From positions 1 through 64,000 of the forward strand of contig NZ_JACRSN010000010.1 of NCBI RefSeq assembly GCF_014384705.1: a stretch of 64,000 nt of DNA, in the 5' to 3' direction. Source of the stretch: Yeguia hominis (GTDB lineage: Bacteria; Bacillota; Clostridia; Oscillospirales; Acutalibacteraceae). How positions within the stretch are numbered: the first letter of the stretch is position 1; each line of letters opens with the position of its first letter. The notes under the pieces were generated by a model. That model searched no databases and was not told where the DNA came from. It saw only the letters and a list, made by a program, of their open reading frames with translations. Below, piece by piece: positions 33,992 to 42,603 of the stretch. Made by a program: the position numbers and the translations under genes.

Positions 33992-35341
33992 ATGGAACAA
34001 AAATTTGTGTTTCCCAAAGGATTTGAGTGGGGAACGGCAAGCGCATCCTATCAGATCGAAGGCGGATGGAACGAAGGCGGAAAGGGCGAGTGCATCTGGG
34101 ATCGCTTTACCCATACGCCGGGCCACATCGATGACAACACGACCGGTGATGTAGCCTGCGATTTCTATCATCGCTATGAAGAGGATATTGCCATTCTGAA
34201 AAAGCTCGGTATCCAGGTGTATCGTCTTTCGATTTCCTGGCCGCGCGTGATTCCAAACGGCGTCGGCGAAGTCAATCCGGAGGGCATCGCGTTCTATCGT
34301 ACGGTCCTCAAGCTCATGCGCGACAACGGCATGAAAACCGCTGTCACCATGTACCACTGGGATCTCCCGCAGAAACTGCAGGATCGCGGCGGCTGGGCGA
34401 ACCGTGAGATCGTCGGCTGGTTCACCGAATATGCCAAGGTGCTCTACAAAGAGCTCGGCGATCTGGTTGACTACTGGATCACGCTCAACGAGCCGTTCTG
34501 CACGTCGATGCTCGGCTACTGGATCGGCGAACATGCACCGGGCTATCATGACTACGGCATGGCGCTGCAGGCGGTGCATCATCTGATGATGTCGCACGGC
34601 GCGGCGGTCAAAGCCTATCGTGAGACGGATTTGAAAGCCGAAATCGGCATCACGCTCAATATGCAGATGTTCTACCCATACCGTCCGGACAACGCAGACG
34701 ACGTCTTCGCTGCGAAAATGGCTACCATGCAGGGCAACTGCATCTTCGGCGATCCGGTCATGAAGGGCACCTATCCGCAGGAATTCTTCGATTATCTCGA
34801 GTCCCGCGGCGTTGTTCTGCCGGAAATCCACGAGGGCGACATGGAACTTTGCTGCCAGCCGCTTGATTTCTTCGGCTTGAACACCTACTACCCGGATTAC
34901 ATCAAGGCGGACGACAGCGTCTGGCCGCTTGCCGGGGTACCGGTCAAGACAGGAAAACCGCTGACGGATTGCGGCTGGGAAGTACATCCGCAGGGCATGT
35001 ATGATATCCTCAAATGGATCAACGACCGCTATGCGCCGAAAAAGATCATCATCACCGAGAACGGCACCGCATCCCGTGACTGGGTCAATGTGGACGGCAA
35101 GGTCGAGGACGTCAACCGTATCGACTATCTGCGCCGGTATCTCGCGGAAGTGCATCATGCGATCCAGGACGGCGTCCCGGTAATGGGCTATTACATCTGG
35201 TGCTTCTGCGATAACTTTGAGTGGGCGCGCGGCTTGAGCATCCGCTTCGGGATCGTATATGTCGATTACAAGACCCAGCAGCGCATTCCGAAAGAGAGCG
35301 CTTACTGGTACGCGAAAACTATCGAGAATAACGGGTTCTAA
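33992..35341 (+). CDS. Family GH1 beta-glucosidase
   Basis: 449 residues, full length for GH1. It begins FPKGFEWGTASASYQIEGG, the GH1 N-terminal signature. The acid/base Glu167 lies in TLNEPF and the nucleophile Glu356 in ITENG. It hydrolyses beta-glucosides by a retaining mechanism; without a phosphate-binding loop call I cannot separate glucosidase from 6-phospho-glucosidase, but no PTS gene is adjacent. No signal peptide, so cytoplasmic. TTGGAGGT precedes ATG 33992. Preceded by a promoter and leader terminator and followed by a strong terminator, so it is a monocistronic regulated unit. Confidence 0.93.
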   Translation: MEQKFVFPKGFEWGTASASYQIEGGWNEGGKGECIWDRFTHTPGHIDDNTTGDVACDFYHRYEEDIAILKKLGIQVYRLSISWPRVIPNGVGEVNPEGIAFYRTVLKLMRDNGMKTAVTMYHWDLPQKLQDRGGWANREIVGWFTEYAKVLYKELGDLVDYWITLNEPFCTSMLGYWIGEHAPGYHDYGMALQAVHHLMMSHGAAVKAYRETDLKAEIGITLNMQMFYPYRPDNADDVFAAKMATMQGNCIFGDPVMKGTYPQEFFDYLESRGVVLPEIHEGDMELCCQPLDFFGLNTYYPDYIKADDSVWPLAGVPVKTGKPLTDCGWEVHPQGMYDILKWINDRYAPKKIIITENGTASRDWVNVDGKVEDVNRIDYLRRYLAEVHHAIQDGVPVMGYYIWCFCDNFEWARGLSIRFGIVYVDYKTQQRIPKESAYWYAKTIENNGF

Positions 35342-35476
35342 AACTTCCCCGAAAAATGCTTGACCCGATAAACAGCAGGAAACGGGCTTGGGCGCCGTTT
35401 GCGGCTGTGAATTCAGCTGCGTGTCCGTACGGCGGATTCTCATGCACAGAAACGGCTCCATAAACCCAAACCCATC

Positions 35477-35520
35477 AACCGGCGCTTTCCTCTGCAGAGA
35501 AAAGCGCCGGTTCTTCTTGC
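35477..35520 (+). terminator. Terminator of the beta-glucosidase gene
   Basis: A 12-bp stem (AACCGGCGCTTT/AAAGCGCCGGTT) with a 12-nt loop, then TTCTTCTTG. Confidence 0.8.
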
Positions 35521-35545
35521 GGAAAAATGGCCGGCGTGCTACAAT
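35517..35545 (+). promoter_or_regulatory. Promoter of the PHP gene
   Basis: TTGCGG (35517-35522), 17 bp, TACAAT (35540-35545), directly downstream of the previous terminator. Confidence 0.65.
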
Positions 35546-35559
35546 AAACATAGAAACAA

Positions 35560-35592
35560 AAACGCTGGGCTGCATGCCTGGGCGTTTTTTTG
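35560..35592 (+). terminator. Leader hairpin with T-tract before the PHP gene
   Basis: AACGCTGGGC and GCCTGGGCGTT form an imperfect stem followed by seven Ts, starting about 10 nt after the predicted transcription start and ending right before GGGGAGG. It is the same layout as at the beta-glucosidase. Confidence 0.6.
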
Positions 35593-35609
35593 CGGGGAGG
35601 AATTCCATT

Positions 35610-36293
35610 TTGCAGCCGTATCGATATGAAACCCATGCCCATACCAGCGAAGGAAGCCGGTGTTCCCAAATGCCGGCGGAGGCGCTCGTCCGCTACTATG
35701 CAGCGCGCGGATATACCGGCCTTTGTATTACCGACCATTTTCTCAACGGCAACACCACCGTGCCGTCCTGCGGCTCCTGGGAAAGCCGGATCGACCAGTT
35801 TTGCGCGGGCTATGAGCGTGCGGCGGAGGCGGGCGCCAAGCTGGGGCTTTCGGTCTTTTTCGGCTGGGAATTTTCCCATGCCGGGACCGATTTCTTGACA
35901 TATGGGCTCGATAAGGCGTGGCTTTTACGCCATCCGGACTGCCACACCCTGCGGGTTCCGGAATACAGCGCACTTGTGCACGAGAGCGGCGGCTTTCTCG
36001 TGCAGGCGCATCCGTTCCGTGAGGACTGGTATATCGAGACGATCCGTCTGTCTCCGCGGGATGTTGATGCCGTCGAGGTCGTCAACGCCTGTCGAACAGC
36101 CTTTGAAAATGAGAATGCCGACTGGTATGCGTCGCGCTATGCGCTGCTTAAAACAGCGGGAAGCGATATCCATCGGCCGCTTACGCAGCGGGCAGGACTT
36201 TGTACGGAAAAGAAGCTTCGTTCGTCCGGCATGCTGATGGAAGCGCTGCAGGCCGGAACCGCGGCGATTTTCACCGAAACAGACGCGGTGTAA
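35610..36293 (+). CDS. PHP-domain phosphoesterase
   Basis: 227 residues. Metal-binding PHP motifs in order: ETHAHTSEGS (HxH), CITDHF, GWEFSH, VQAHPFR and TAGSDIH. The family contains histidinol-phosphatase-like and nucleotide phosphoesterases; the substrate is unknown. Start is TTG 35610, 9 nt after GGGGAGG; the next upstream in-frame ATG lies inside the leader hairpin and has no ribosome site. Single-gene unit with its own promoter. Confidence 0.85.
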   Translation: MQPYRYETHAHTSEGSRCSQMPAEALVRYYAARGYTGLCITDHFLNGNTTVPSCGSWESRIDQFCAGYERAAEAGAKLGLSVFFGWEFSHAGTDFLTYGLDKAWLLRHPDCHTLRVPEYSALVHESGGFLVQAHPFREDWYIETIRLSPRDVDAVEVVNACRTAFENENADWYASRYALLKTAGSDIHRPLTQRAGLCTEKKLRSSGMLMEALQAGTAAIFTETDAV

Positions 36294-36646
36294 CCGGGCG
36301 CGAAGCGCTTTTGTGATGGAACACAATTTGGCGTTCTGTCTGCAATGTGCAGAATTTTGCTTACATTCAAAAGTGGGTCTGTTAAATAAGAGTACCTTCG
36401 ATCCGCACAGCGGCCTTTGGGGATCATTTGCATTTTTTGCATCCATCAGGCATGCAAAAGCATTTATGGAAAGCGAAAACAGGACGGAAAACTGTCCGGA
36501 AAAGACGGGCTGGGTGCAAGCTGTACTGTCGGATACCGCCAGTTCGGGTTCCCGAAACGCTCCTGGAAAAACAGGATGGTTTGGCGATGCCCGTCAAAGA
36601 GAGAAAGAACAGTTCGGAATGGAAAAAAAGAGAAAGGCGTGCCATC
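36294..36646. other. Upstream region of the MATE gene
   Basis: About 350 bp between the PHP stop and the MATE start. Frames extend in from upstream but have no start context. I see no clear promoter, riboswitch consensus or terminator. Confidence 0.45.
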
Positions 36647-37999
36647 ATGCAAGAGCAGCAATCCAAGAGTCTATTTTCCAATCGGGATCTGATTAAACTG
36701 ATTATCCCGCTGGTAATCGAGCAGATTTTGGCGATTTTAGTCGGAATGGCAGATACCGTGATGGTGTCAAGCGCCGGGGAATCCGCCGTTTCGGCGGTTT
36801 CGCTGGTGGATAATATCGGAATTTTGCTGATCAACGTATTTGCCGCGCTGGCAACAGGCGGCGCGGTGATCATCGGGCAGTATCTGGGGCGGGAGGACCG
36901 CTGGCAGGCTTGCCGCGCAACCGATCAGCTCTATATTTTTGTAACGGCATTTTCGATTGTAATTATGGCTGCCCTGTACCTGTGCAAGCCGTTCATTTTG
37001 TATCATGTATTCGGAAAAATTGAAGAGGACGTCCGGTCGCAGGCGGACATCTATTTGCTGATTACCGCTGCGTCGATTCCATTTATCGCAATCTATAATT
37101 CCGGTGCGGCGGTGTTTCGCTCGATGGGGAATTCCAAAGTCTCCATGCTGACTTCGCTCATCATGAACGCCGTCAATATTGTCGGAAACGCAATTTTGAT
37201 TTATGAATTCAAGATGGGTGTCGTGGGCGCGGCCATTCCAACGCTGTTTTCGCGAATCGTCGCTGCGGTGCTGATCACCTTCCTGCTGTATAACCAGCAC
37301 CTGACCGTCCATCTGACAAAACCCTTCCGGCCGAAACCGGACTTAAAACTCATTCAGCAGATTCTGCGTCTTGGCATTCCCAACGGCCTTGAAAACAGCG
37401 TGTTCCAGCTCGGAAAAATTCTCGTACTCAATCTTGTTGCCGTGTTCGGAACCACCTCTATTGCGGCCAATGCGGTGGCAAACTCGCTTGCTGCATTTCA
37501 GGTCTTGCCCGGAATGGCGATCGGCCTTGCAATTCTTACGGTGATTGCGCGCTGTGTCGGCGCTGGCGATTATGAACAGGCGCGGTATTATAACCGCAAG
37601 CTGATGCTTTATGCTTACGGACTGGTCTTGGCCAGCAATGTGCTGTTCTATTTTTTGCTTCCGCTATTTTTAAAGCTGTATCAGCTCTCGCCGGAAACAG
37701 GCGCGCTTGCCCGGCAGGTGATCTTGCTGCACGGAATCTGCAGCGTCGTTATCTGGCCGATCTCCTTCACGCTTCCCAATACCCTGCGTGCAGCGGGTGA
37801 TGTCAAATATACGATGATCATTTCGCTGCTTTCCATGTGGATTTGGCGTGTTGGCTTCTCCTATGTGCTCGGTTTGTGGCTTAATTTGGGTCTGGTCGGA
37901 ATTTGGGCCGCGATGATTATCGATTGGTTTGTACGCGGGATCTTTTTCCTGATCCGGTATAAGCGGGGGAAATGGGAGACCATCCGGGTTATTCGGTAG
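36647..37999 (+). CDS. MATE-family multidrug/toxin efflux protein
   Basis: 450 residues, 12 predicted membrane spans, the family's usual length. Conserved features: LIIPLVIEQILAILVGMADTVMVSS (broken into IPLVIEQIL and GMADTVMVS) in helix 1, an ALATGGAVIIGQYLG segment, and the second-half GIPNGLENSVFQLG repeat. It exports cationic compounds using a Na+ or H+ gradient; the substrate is unpredictable. ATG 36647 has AAAGGCG 9 nt upstream. Single gene, ended by the hairpin at 38089-38135. Confidence 0.9.
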   Translation: MQEQQSKSLFSNRDLIKLIIPLVIEQILAILVGMADTVMVSSAGESAVSAVSLVDNIGILLINVFAALATGGAVIIGQYLGREDRWQACRATDQLYIFVTAFSIVIMAALYLCKPFILYHVFGKIEEDVRSQADIYLLITAASIPFIAIYNSGAAVFRSMGNSKVSMLTSLIMNAVNIVGNAILIYEFKMGVVGAAIPTLFSRIVAAVLITFLLYNQHLTVHLTKPFRPKPDLKLIQQILRLGIPNGLENSVFQLGKILVLNLVAVFGTTSIAANAVANSLAAFQVLPGMAIGLAILTVIARCVGAGDYEQARYYNRKLMLYAYGLVLASNVLFYFLLPLFLKLYQLSPETGALARQVILLHGICSVVIWPISFTLPNTLRAAGDVKYTMIISLLSMWIWRVGFSYVLGLWLNLGLVGIWAAMIIDWFVRGIFFLIRYKRGKWETIRVIR

Positions 38000-38088
38000 A
38001 GTTGAAATTGATTCACGGCGTAAAGTGTATAACTTGTCAGCTGTATTCATATATGCCTGACAAAGCAATATGCTTTCTTTGAAAAAGA

Positions 38089-38135
38089 AAAGAACCGGAC
38101 ATGCAAAGGGTTTACCTTTACATGTCCGGTTCTTT
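38089..38135. terminator. Bidirectional terminator after the MATE gene
   Basis: A perfect 15-bp stem (AAAGAACCGGACATG/CATGTCCGGTTCTTT) with an inner AAAGG/CCTTT stem. Confidence 0.88.
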
Positions 38136-38403
38136 GTCTTGCAGAAATCAACCCAAAAAAATCGCAGCAAAAGACACGTTTCGTTCGTTGTGCCTGCGGC
38201 GGCGAACCTATAGCGGCGTTCGCCGCGTTTTAGTGCTGGGGCGCATCGCTGCCGTACGGCCGCAAAGCGCACCTTGCGACGAGTCGCCGGAACGTTTGGG
38301 TTCCGATATGCCGAAGCGTCCCTTTCGGCGCAATGCGCAAAAAAACGGCGTTTCAGGCGCGGCGGCAGGGGTCGATACAGCTTCTCATATAATTTAATTG
38401 ATC
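38136..38403. other. Intergenic stretch, no gene supported
   Basis: Between the MATE and ddh terminators. Several frames are open but none has a ribosome site or recognisable product. Confidence 0.4.
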
Positions 38404-38438
38404 TGCAAAAATCCCTCCTGCAATACACAGGAGGGATT
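38404..38438 (-). terminator. Terminator of ddh
   Basis: An 11-bp stem (AATCCCTCCTG/CAGGAGGGATT), 7-nt loop, followed on the minus strand by TTTTTGC. Confidence 0.88.
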
Positions 38439-38467
38439 CTGGTTCCTCTTAAGGGGATCAAACCGCC

Positions 38468-39454
38468 TTACAAAAGCTGGCTGCGCAGTTCTTCCGGCGA
38501 TTGCGCAGAGAGATAGGCGGGTGCAACGTCGAGCACCGTGAGGCAGCCGCAGCGGCCTTCCTGATGGAGACGATATGCTGCGCGCGCATAAGCGGCGAGA
38601 ACACAGGCCGTAAATTCCGGGTTGGATTCCAGCTTGAGGCTGTACTCGATCACATGATTGCATCCATTGTCCCAGCCGCTTTTGCCGGTGCGGATTACAA
38701 AACCGCCGTGCGGAATGCCGCTGTGCTTTTCGCGAAGTTCTTCTTCGGAAATAAAGTGGACAGTTGTGTCGTAGTCGGCAAAGTAATTCGGCATGGTCAC
38801 GATTGCTTGTTCGATCGCGTTTTGATCGGCGCCCGGCTCTGCGGCGACATAGCATTCGCGCGTGTGTTTTTCACGGGTAGACAGCGCGGGATTTTTGCCG
38901 CTGCGTGCAGCATCCATGGCTTCCGGAACCGGAACCGTATATTGTCTGGCGTCTTTTACGCCGGGAATCCGGCGGATTGCATCGGAATGCCCCTGGCTGA
39001 CCCCTTTGCCCCAAAATGTATAGTCTTTTCCGTTTGGCAGAATGGCGCCCGCATACATCCGGTTGAGAGAAAACAGACCGGGATCCCAGCCAACGGAAAT
39101 GATGCCGATGGTACCGGCCTGTTTGGCGGCGGCATCCACATCTGCAAAATGTTCTGGAATTCTGGCGTGTGTGTCAAAACTGTCAATGACGTTGAAATGC
39201 GCCGCAAGCGCCGGCGTCTGCTCGGGCAGATCGGTTGCGCTGCCGCCGCAGAGAATCATGACGTCAATTTTGTCTTTCCAGAGCAAAACGTCCTTTGCAG
39301 CGACAACCGGTATTTGTTCTGTGAGAATCTGCACCGAAGCCGGATCCCGGCGCGTAAAAACTGCGGCGAGCGAAAGATCCGGGTTCTGCCGGATGGTTGC
39401 TTCTACGCCGCGTCCAAGATTTCCGTATCCGAAAATACCAATTCTGATGCTCAT
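38468..39454 (-). CDS. ddh: meso-Diaminopimelate D-dehydrogenase
   Basis: 328 residues, the family's normal length. It begins IRIGIFGYGNLGRGVE (NADPH-binding Rossmann) and contains CGGSATDLPEQTP, DSFDTHARIP, SVGWDPGLFSLNRM and GKGVSQGHSDAIRRI, which are hallmarks of Ddh. It makes meso-DAP in one step from tetrahydrodipicolinate, ammonia and NADPH, bypassing the acylated intermediates. With asd, dapA and dapB at 42-45 kb this gives a short DAP route for lysine and peptidoglycan. ATG 39454 follows GAGAGG by 8 nt; the GTG three codons earlier overlaps that site. Confidence 0.95.
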   Translation of the reverse strand: MSIRIGIFGYGNLGRGVEATIRQNPDLSLAAVFTRRDPASVQILTEQIPVVAAKDVLLWKDKIDVMILCGGSATDLPEQTPALAAHFNVIDSFDTHARIPEHFADVDAAAKQAGTIGIISVGWDPGLFSLNRMYAGAILPNGKDYTFWGKGVSQGHSDAIRRIPGVKDARQYTVPVPEAMDAARSGKNPALSTREKHTRECYVAAEPGADQNAIEQAIVTMPNYFADYDTTVHFISEEELREKHSGIPHGGFVIRTGKSGWDNGCNHVIEYSLKLESNPEFTACVLAAYARAAYRLHQEGRCGCLTVLDVAPAYLSAQSPEELRSQLL

Positions 39455-39636
39455 TTTTTCCACCTCTCAAAACTTCCTTTTAAGGGACTATCTAATGGAG
39501 AATATCCCCGCTGAACCCCAAAAACGGAGCGCTCTGCACTGAAACCTGCAAAAACACAAAACTTGTCCGGAATTTTTCACCTTTTGTGCAGGGATATATC
39601 TCACGTCCTGCAGAAACACAGCGTTTCCTATGCGCT

Positions 39637-39642
39637 ATTATA
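39637..39642 (-). promoter_or_regulatory. Extended -10 promoter element for ddh
   Basis: On the minus strand TGTGCTATAAT, an extended -10 with a perfect TATAAT hexamer; no good -35 is visible. The leader would be about 175 nt. Confidence 0.55.
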
Positions 39643-39865
39643 GCACAATTCTGTGAAAGGAGATACCCCTTGCGCAGAAAAATGCGCAGAACGCCGTAGA
39701 AAAATCCCTCACAGTTGCAACAATTAGCGGACAACATTCCAAAAACCGGGTTTATCCGAAATCTTGCCGGCAATCTGGCAAAACATTGCCGCAAAAGCTT
39801 GGATCCCCGATAGCTGGCTCTTGGCGCCGGCGCAGCACCCTGATTTGCGTACGTTGGCCGCCTGC
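39643..39865. other. Divergent intergenic region between ddh and the YjjG-like gene
   Basis: Contains a small GCGCA/TGCGC stem near 39674-39692. No gene or known RNA motif identified. Confidence 0.4.
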
Positions 39866-39894
39866 TTGTTCTTTTTAAGGAAATATGGTATCCT
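39866..39894 (+). promoter_or_regulatory. Possible promoter of the YjjG-like gene
   Basis: TTGTTC (39866-39871), 17 bp, TATCCT (39889-39894). Confidence 0.45.
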
Positions 39895-39933
39895 GTACAA
39901 CAGAAATACATGTGATAGAATAGGAGAATTTCC

Positions 39934-40632
39934 ATGACAGATACACGGATCGATACACTTTTTTGGGACGTCGACGAGACGCTTTTGGATTTTCCGGTCT
40001 GTGAACGCAATGCGCTGCGCGGTACGCTCGAGAAAAATGAGCTTCCGTTCCGCGAAGAGATGCACCCCTGGTACCATGCCCGGAATTTGGCGCTTTGGAA
40101 ACAGTACGAAAAGGGGGAGATCAGCCGCGAAACAGTGCTCTATTCCCGGTTTGAGGATCTGTTTCGGCAGTATCAGCTGTCCGGCATCGATGTCGTTTCT
40201 TTTGAAGAGGATTATGTCGACGCGCTGGCAAAGGAACACTGCCTGATTCCCGGTACGCTGGAGACGCTTGCCGCGCTTTATGGGCGCTGCAGGATGTATA
40301 TTGTGACCAACGGCGTTGCAAAATCGCAGCATCAGCGGCTGCATGATTCTGAAATTGACCGGTACATGGACGGGATCTTTATTTCCGAGGAAATCGGCTG
40401 TCAGAAGCCGCAGCGGGCATTTTTTGACGCCTGTCTTGCCCAAATCGGAAACCCCGACCGTCAGCGGGTAATGATCATCGGCGATTCCTTGACCTCCGAT
40501 ATCCGCGGCGGCAACAATGCAGGAATCAAAACCTGCTGGTATAACCCGAAAGGACTGCCTTGTACGGAACCGGTTCAGATTGATGTCGAAATCCGATCGC
40601 TGCGCGAATTACTGCCGTTGCTTGCTAAATAA
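39934..40632 (+). CDS. YjjG/YfnB-type noncanonical pyrimidine nucleotidase (HAD)
   Basis: 232 residues, HAD subfamily I. Motif I FWDVDETLLDF (D12, D14), motif II IVTNGVA, a Lys in GCQKPQRAFF, and motif IV IIGDSLTSDIRGGNNAGI. The DVDETLLDF spelling and length match the YjjG/YfnB group, which dephosphorylates UMP, dUMP and damaged pyrimidine nucleotides. ATAGGAGAA precedes ATG 39934. Single gene between ddh and an IS3 remnant. Confidence 0.87.
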   Translation: MTDTRIDTLFWDVDETLLDFPVCERNALRGTLEKNELPFREEMHPWYHARNLALWKQYEKGEISRETVLYSRFEDLFRQYQLSGIDVVSFEEDYVDALAKEHCLIPGTLETLAALYGRCRMYIVTNGVAKSQHQRLHDSEIDRYMDGIFISEEIGCQKPQRAFFDACLAQIGNPDRQRVMIIGDSLTSDIRGGNNAGIKTCWYNPKGLPCTEPVQIDVEIRSLRELLPLLAK

Positions 40633-40676
40633 GTTTTAAGTTTCAGGAAACCGGAGCTTTCAGAATTTCGCGGGAA

Positions 40677-40700
40677 TGAAATGGCCCCAAAAGTTAGACA
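40677..40700 (-). mobile_element. Terminal inverted repeat of an IS3-family element
   Basis: On the minus strand the motif TGTCTAACTTTTGGGG is present, matching the usual end of IS150/IS3-group elements. The partner repeat was not found upstream, so the element is truncated. Confidence 0.6.
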
Positions 40701-40721
40701 AAAAGCGAAGCAAAAAGTTGT

Positions 40722-40991
40722 TCAAGTTACGAAAGAACTTGCTGCCTGTGATGCAGGGGGCAAGCCCTTCAGCTTTGCCTTGATCCTGCGATTGTTGTAG
40801 GAATCCAGATATTCGATCACTTCCTCCTTGAAATGTTCCGTGGAGTGGAACTCCTGCAAATATAGCAGCTCACTTTTGAGAAGCCCAAAGGAGTTTTCTA
40901 TCACAGCGTTGTAGTTTCCTTTGCGGCGCATGCTTTGCCGGATGCAAGACCGGTTGGCCTGTGAAAGACGGTTTTTGCGGAAGAATCGCAA
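40722..40991 (-). pseudogene. IS3-family transposase (OrfB) C-terminal remnant
   Basis: The frame encodes IRQSMRRKGNYNAVIENSFGLLKSE, broken here into IRQSMRRKGN and NAVIENSFGLLKSE, then YNNRRIKAKLKGLPP. This is the C-terminus of the DDE integrase of IS3/IS150 elements, including the catalytic Glu. Compared with the usual RKGNCYDNAVIE it lacks two residues, and everything upstream of IRQSM (the two Asp residues) is missing or scrambled. It ends next to the inverted repeat at 40677-40700. A dead element. Confidence 0.82.
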
Positions 40992-41000
40992 GAACCGACG

Positions 41001-41640
41001 GATTACAAAATTCAGAAAGGTTCCGTACTTGTAAAGTGAATCTATTTACAAATAACTCACGTGAGGTGTTGTATAGGAAGAAAGCAGTCGCCAGTTTTGC
41101 ACAAGAAAGCCAAAGAAAATTATAACAAGTAAATTTGCTTTACACGAAGCGCTTGTGAAAACACCATTTCAGTTTCGATGCATTCTGTTTTTTGACTGCA
41201 ACCGAATGGAAATCTTTCCCCAAAAGACCGCCCTTCTGCTGCTTTTTTTGAAGAGCGTATTGTGCAAGGGATGAAAAGAACAGAAAAACCGCACCGCAGA
41301 AAAGCGCTTGTGTATAAAGGCGGATGGGCGATTCATCCGGGAATAGATCTTAAATGCACCTAAAACTTCCGAACTTTTCAAACAGTGAGCGATCTGCCGG
41401 TTCGAAAAAAACTTGCCCTGTTTTGCGCTGCAAGCGAACCTTTTCGGCTTCCGCAGACAAATATCCATAAAAATGAGAATTCGAAAGCACCCCGAATGTT
41501 CCGCACGGTTTCGGCTGTATGGCTGCCGTGTCTGGAAATTCGGGGCGTTTTTGAAATCCGGCTTCGCCTGAAACAGAGCATTTCCATTGCGGCGCTGCCT
41601 TCGGTCTATGATCTCTGACACCATTGTTGTTTTTGTGCCG
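41001..41640. other. Non-coding stretch beside the IS3 remnant
   Basis: No supported gene. Long frames on the minus strand have unusual His/Cys/Gly composition and no ribosome site. Confidence 0.4.
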
Positions 41641-41669
41641 GGCGGATATACCGCGAAATCTGTATGCCG

Positions 41670-41950
41670 CAGCCCGCACATGGAAAGGCACAAACCAAAC
41701 CCCGCGCCCAAAACCTGCACATGGAAACCCCGCACACCGAGAATCACATACCGCGTCCGCGAACCGGAATTCATGTACTGAAACGCATACGCCACAACCC
41801 GAGCACCCCACGACCCGCGCGCCGAATCGCAGGCGAACTGCTGCGCGCCGCACCTCGCACTAAAATCACATGCGGAACTCTGCGCACCGGACCCAGTACC
41901 CCAAACCTGCACATGGAAACCCCGCGCGCCGCGAATCCGCATACCAGAAT
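41670..41950. repeat. Decayed minisatellite with two well-preserved 45-bp direct repeats
   Basis: The segments at 41708-41752 and 41900-41945 share AAACCTGCACATGGAAAC, then CCCGC, GAATC and CATACC in register. They are about 192 bp apart. A third partial copy (GCACATGGAAA) lies near 41677. The intervening DNA has the same skewed C/A-rich plus-strand composition and looks like further decayed copies. Confidence 0.65.
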
Positions 41951-42030
41951 CTGCACGTCAGAATCAGTGTTCCGGAGACGAGCCGCAAAAGAACCGCAAA
42001 TTTCTGCAAACAAATTTCTGCAAAAAAAGA

Positions 42031-42056
42031 AAAACCCGGAAGCAAATCCGGGTTTT
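42031..42056 (-). terminator. Terminator of the lysine/DAP operon
   Basis: A 10-bp stem (AAAACCCGGA/TCCGGGTTTT), 6-nt loop, followed on the minus strand by TCTTTTTTTG. Confidence 0.85.
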
Positions 42057-42130
42057 CTGAATCATGGTTCTGAACAGATTCTGAACAGATTTCCTGAAGA
42101 TAATAGGGGTAAGCCGCAAGAGCTGTCGGT

Positions 42131-42589
42131 TCAGGCAAGCGCAGCTTCGATACTTTGTGCGGCATCGATGGCGTCCGCCTGGGTGACCAGAATCGAAACT
42201 TCCACCTCTGAGGTGTTGACGATCCGAATATCCGTGTTGACCGACGCAGCAGCCTGAAAGATCTTTGCTGCGACGCCGGGGGTGTCTTTCATCCGGGGAT
42301 CATAGACGGAAATTTTACAGTTGCCGCTGCTGATGATCGTGTTAATGCCGGGCTGTTTATTGATCACGGGAATGAGGGGAAGCAGCGCGCCGAGATCGGC
42401 ATCCGCAATGGTGATGGAAATTGCGGCGCTCGTACCCTGTGAGGGCGAGAGCGAGATCATATCGACATTCACGCCTTTTTCTGCGATCATCTGTAAAATT
42501 TTGGAGAGATAGGTGACATCGGACGAACAACCCTGCAAGGTGACGAGGGTAATCTCGCTGACAGTTGATAAGGTATACGTTGTGTCCAT
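42131..42589 (-). CDS. Stand-alone double ACT-domain protein (aspartokinase regulatory-domain-like)
   Basis: 152 residues with two ACT domains and no catalytic part. The first (TLVTLQGCSSDVTYLSKILQMIAEKGVNVDMI, broken into TLVTLQGCSSDV and IAEKGVNVDMIS) and second (KISVYDPRMKDTPGVAAKIF, then DIRIVNTSEVEVSILV) resemble the lysine/threonine-sensing C-terminus of aspartate kinase. Position as last gene after asd-dapA-dapB suggests it senses lysine or another aspartate-family amino acid and modulates a partner enzyme. No kinase gene is in the window. AACAGGAGGGAATCC precedes the ATG. Confidence 0.82.
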   Translation of the reverse strand: MDTTYTLSTVSEITLVTLQGCSSDVTYLSKILQMIAEKGVNVDMISLSPSQGTSAAISITIADADLGALLPLIPVINKQPGINTIISSGNCKISVYDPRMKDTPGVAAKIFQAAASVNTDIRIVNTSEVEVSILVTQADAIDAAQSIEAALA

Positions 42590-42603
42590 CGGATTCCCTC
42601 CTG

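Noticed and set aside
33896..35608. A 570-residue minus-strand open frame opposite the beta-glucosidase
   Set aside because: Antisense shadow of GH1 with strong codon bias. It would read through terminators and promoters of the plus-strand genes.
41169..42257. Overlapping open frames on both strands with repeat-like Gly/Cys/His protein
   Set aside because: They only reflect the decayed nucleotide repeats; no ribosome site, and both strands are equally open.
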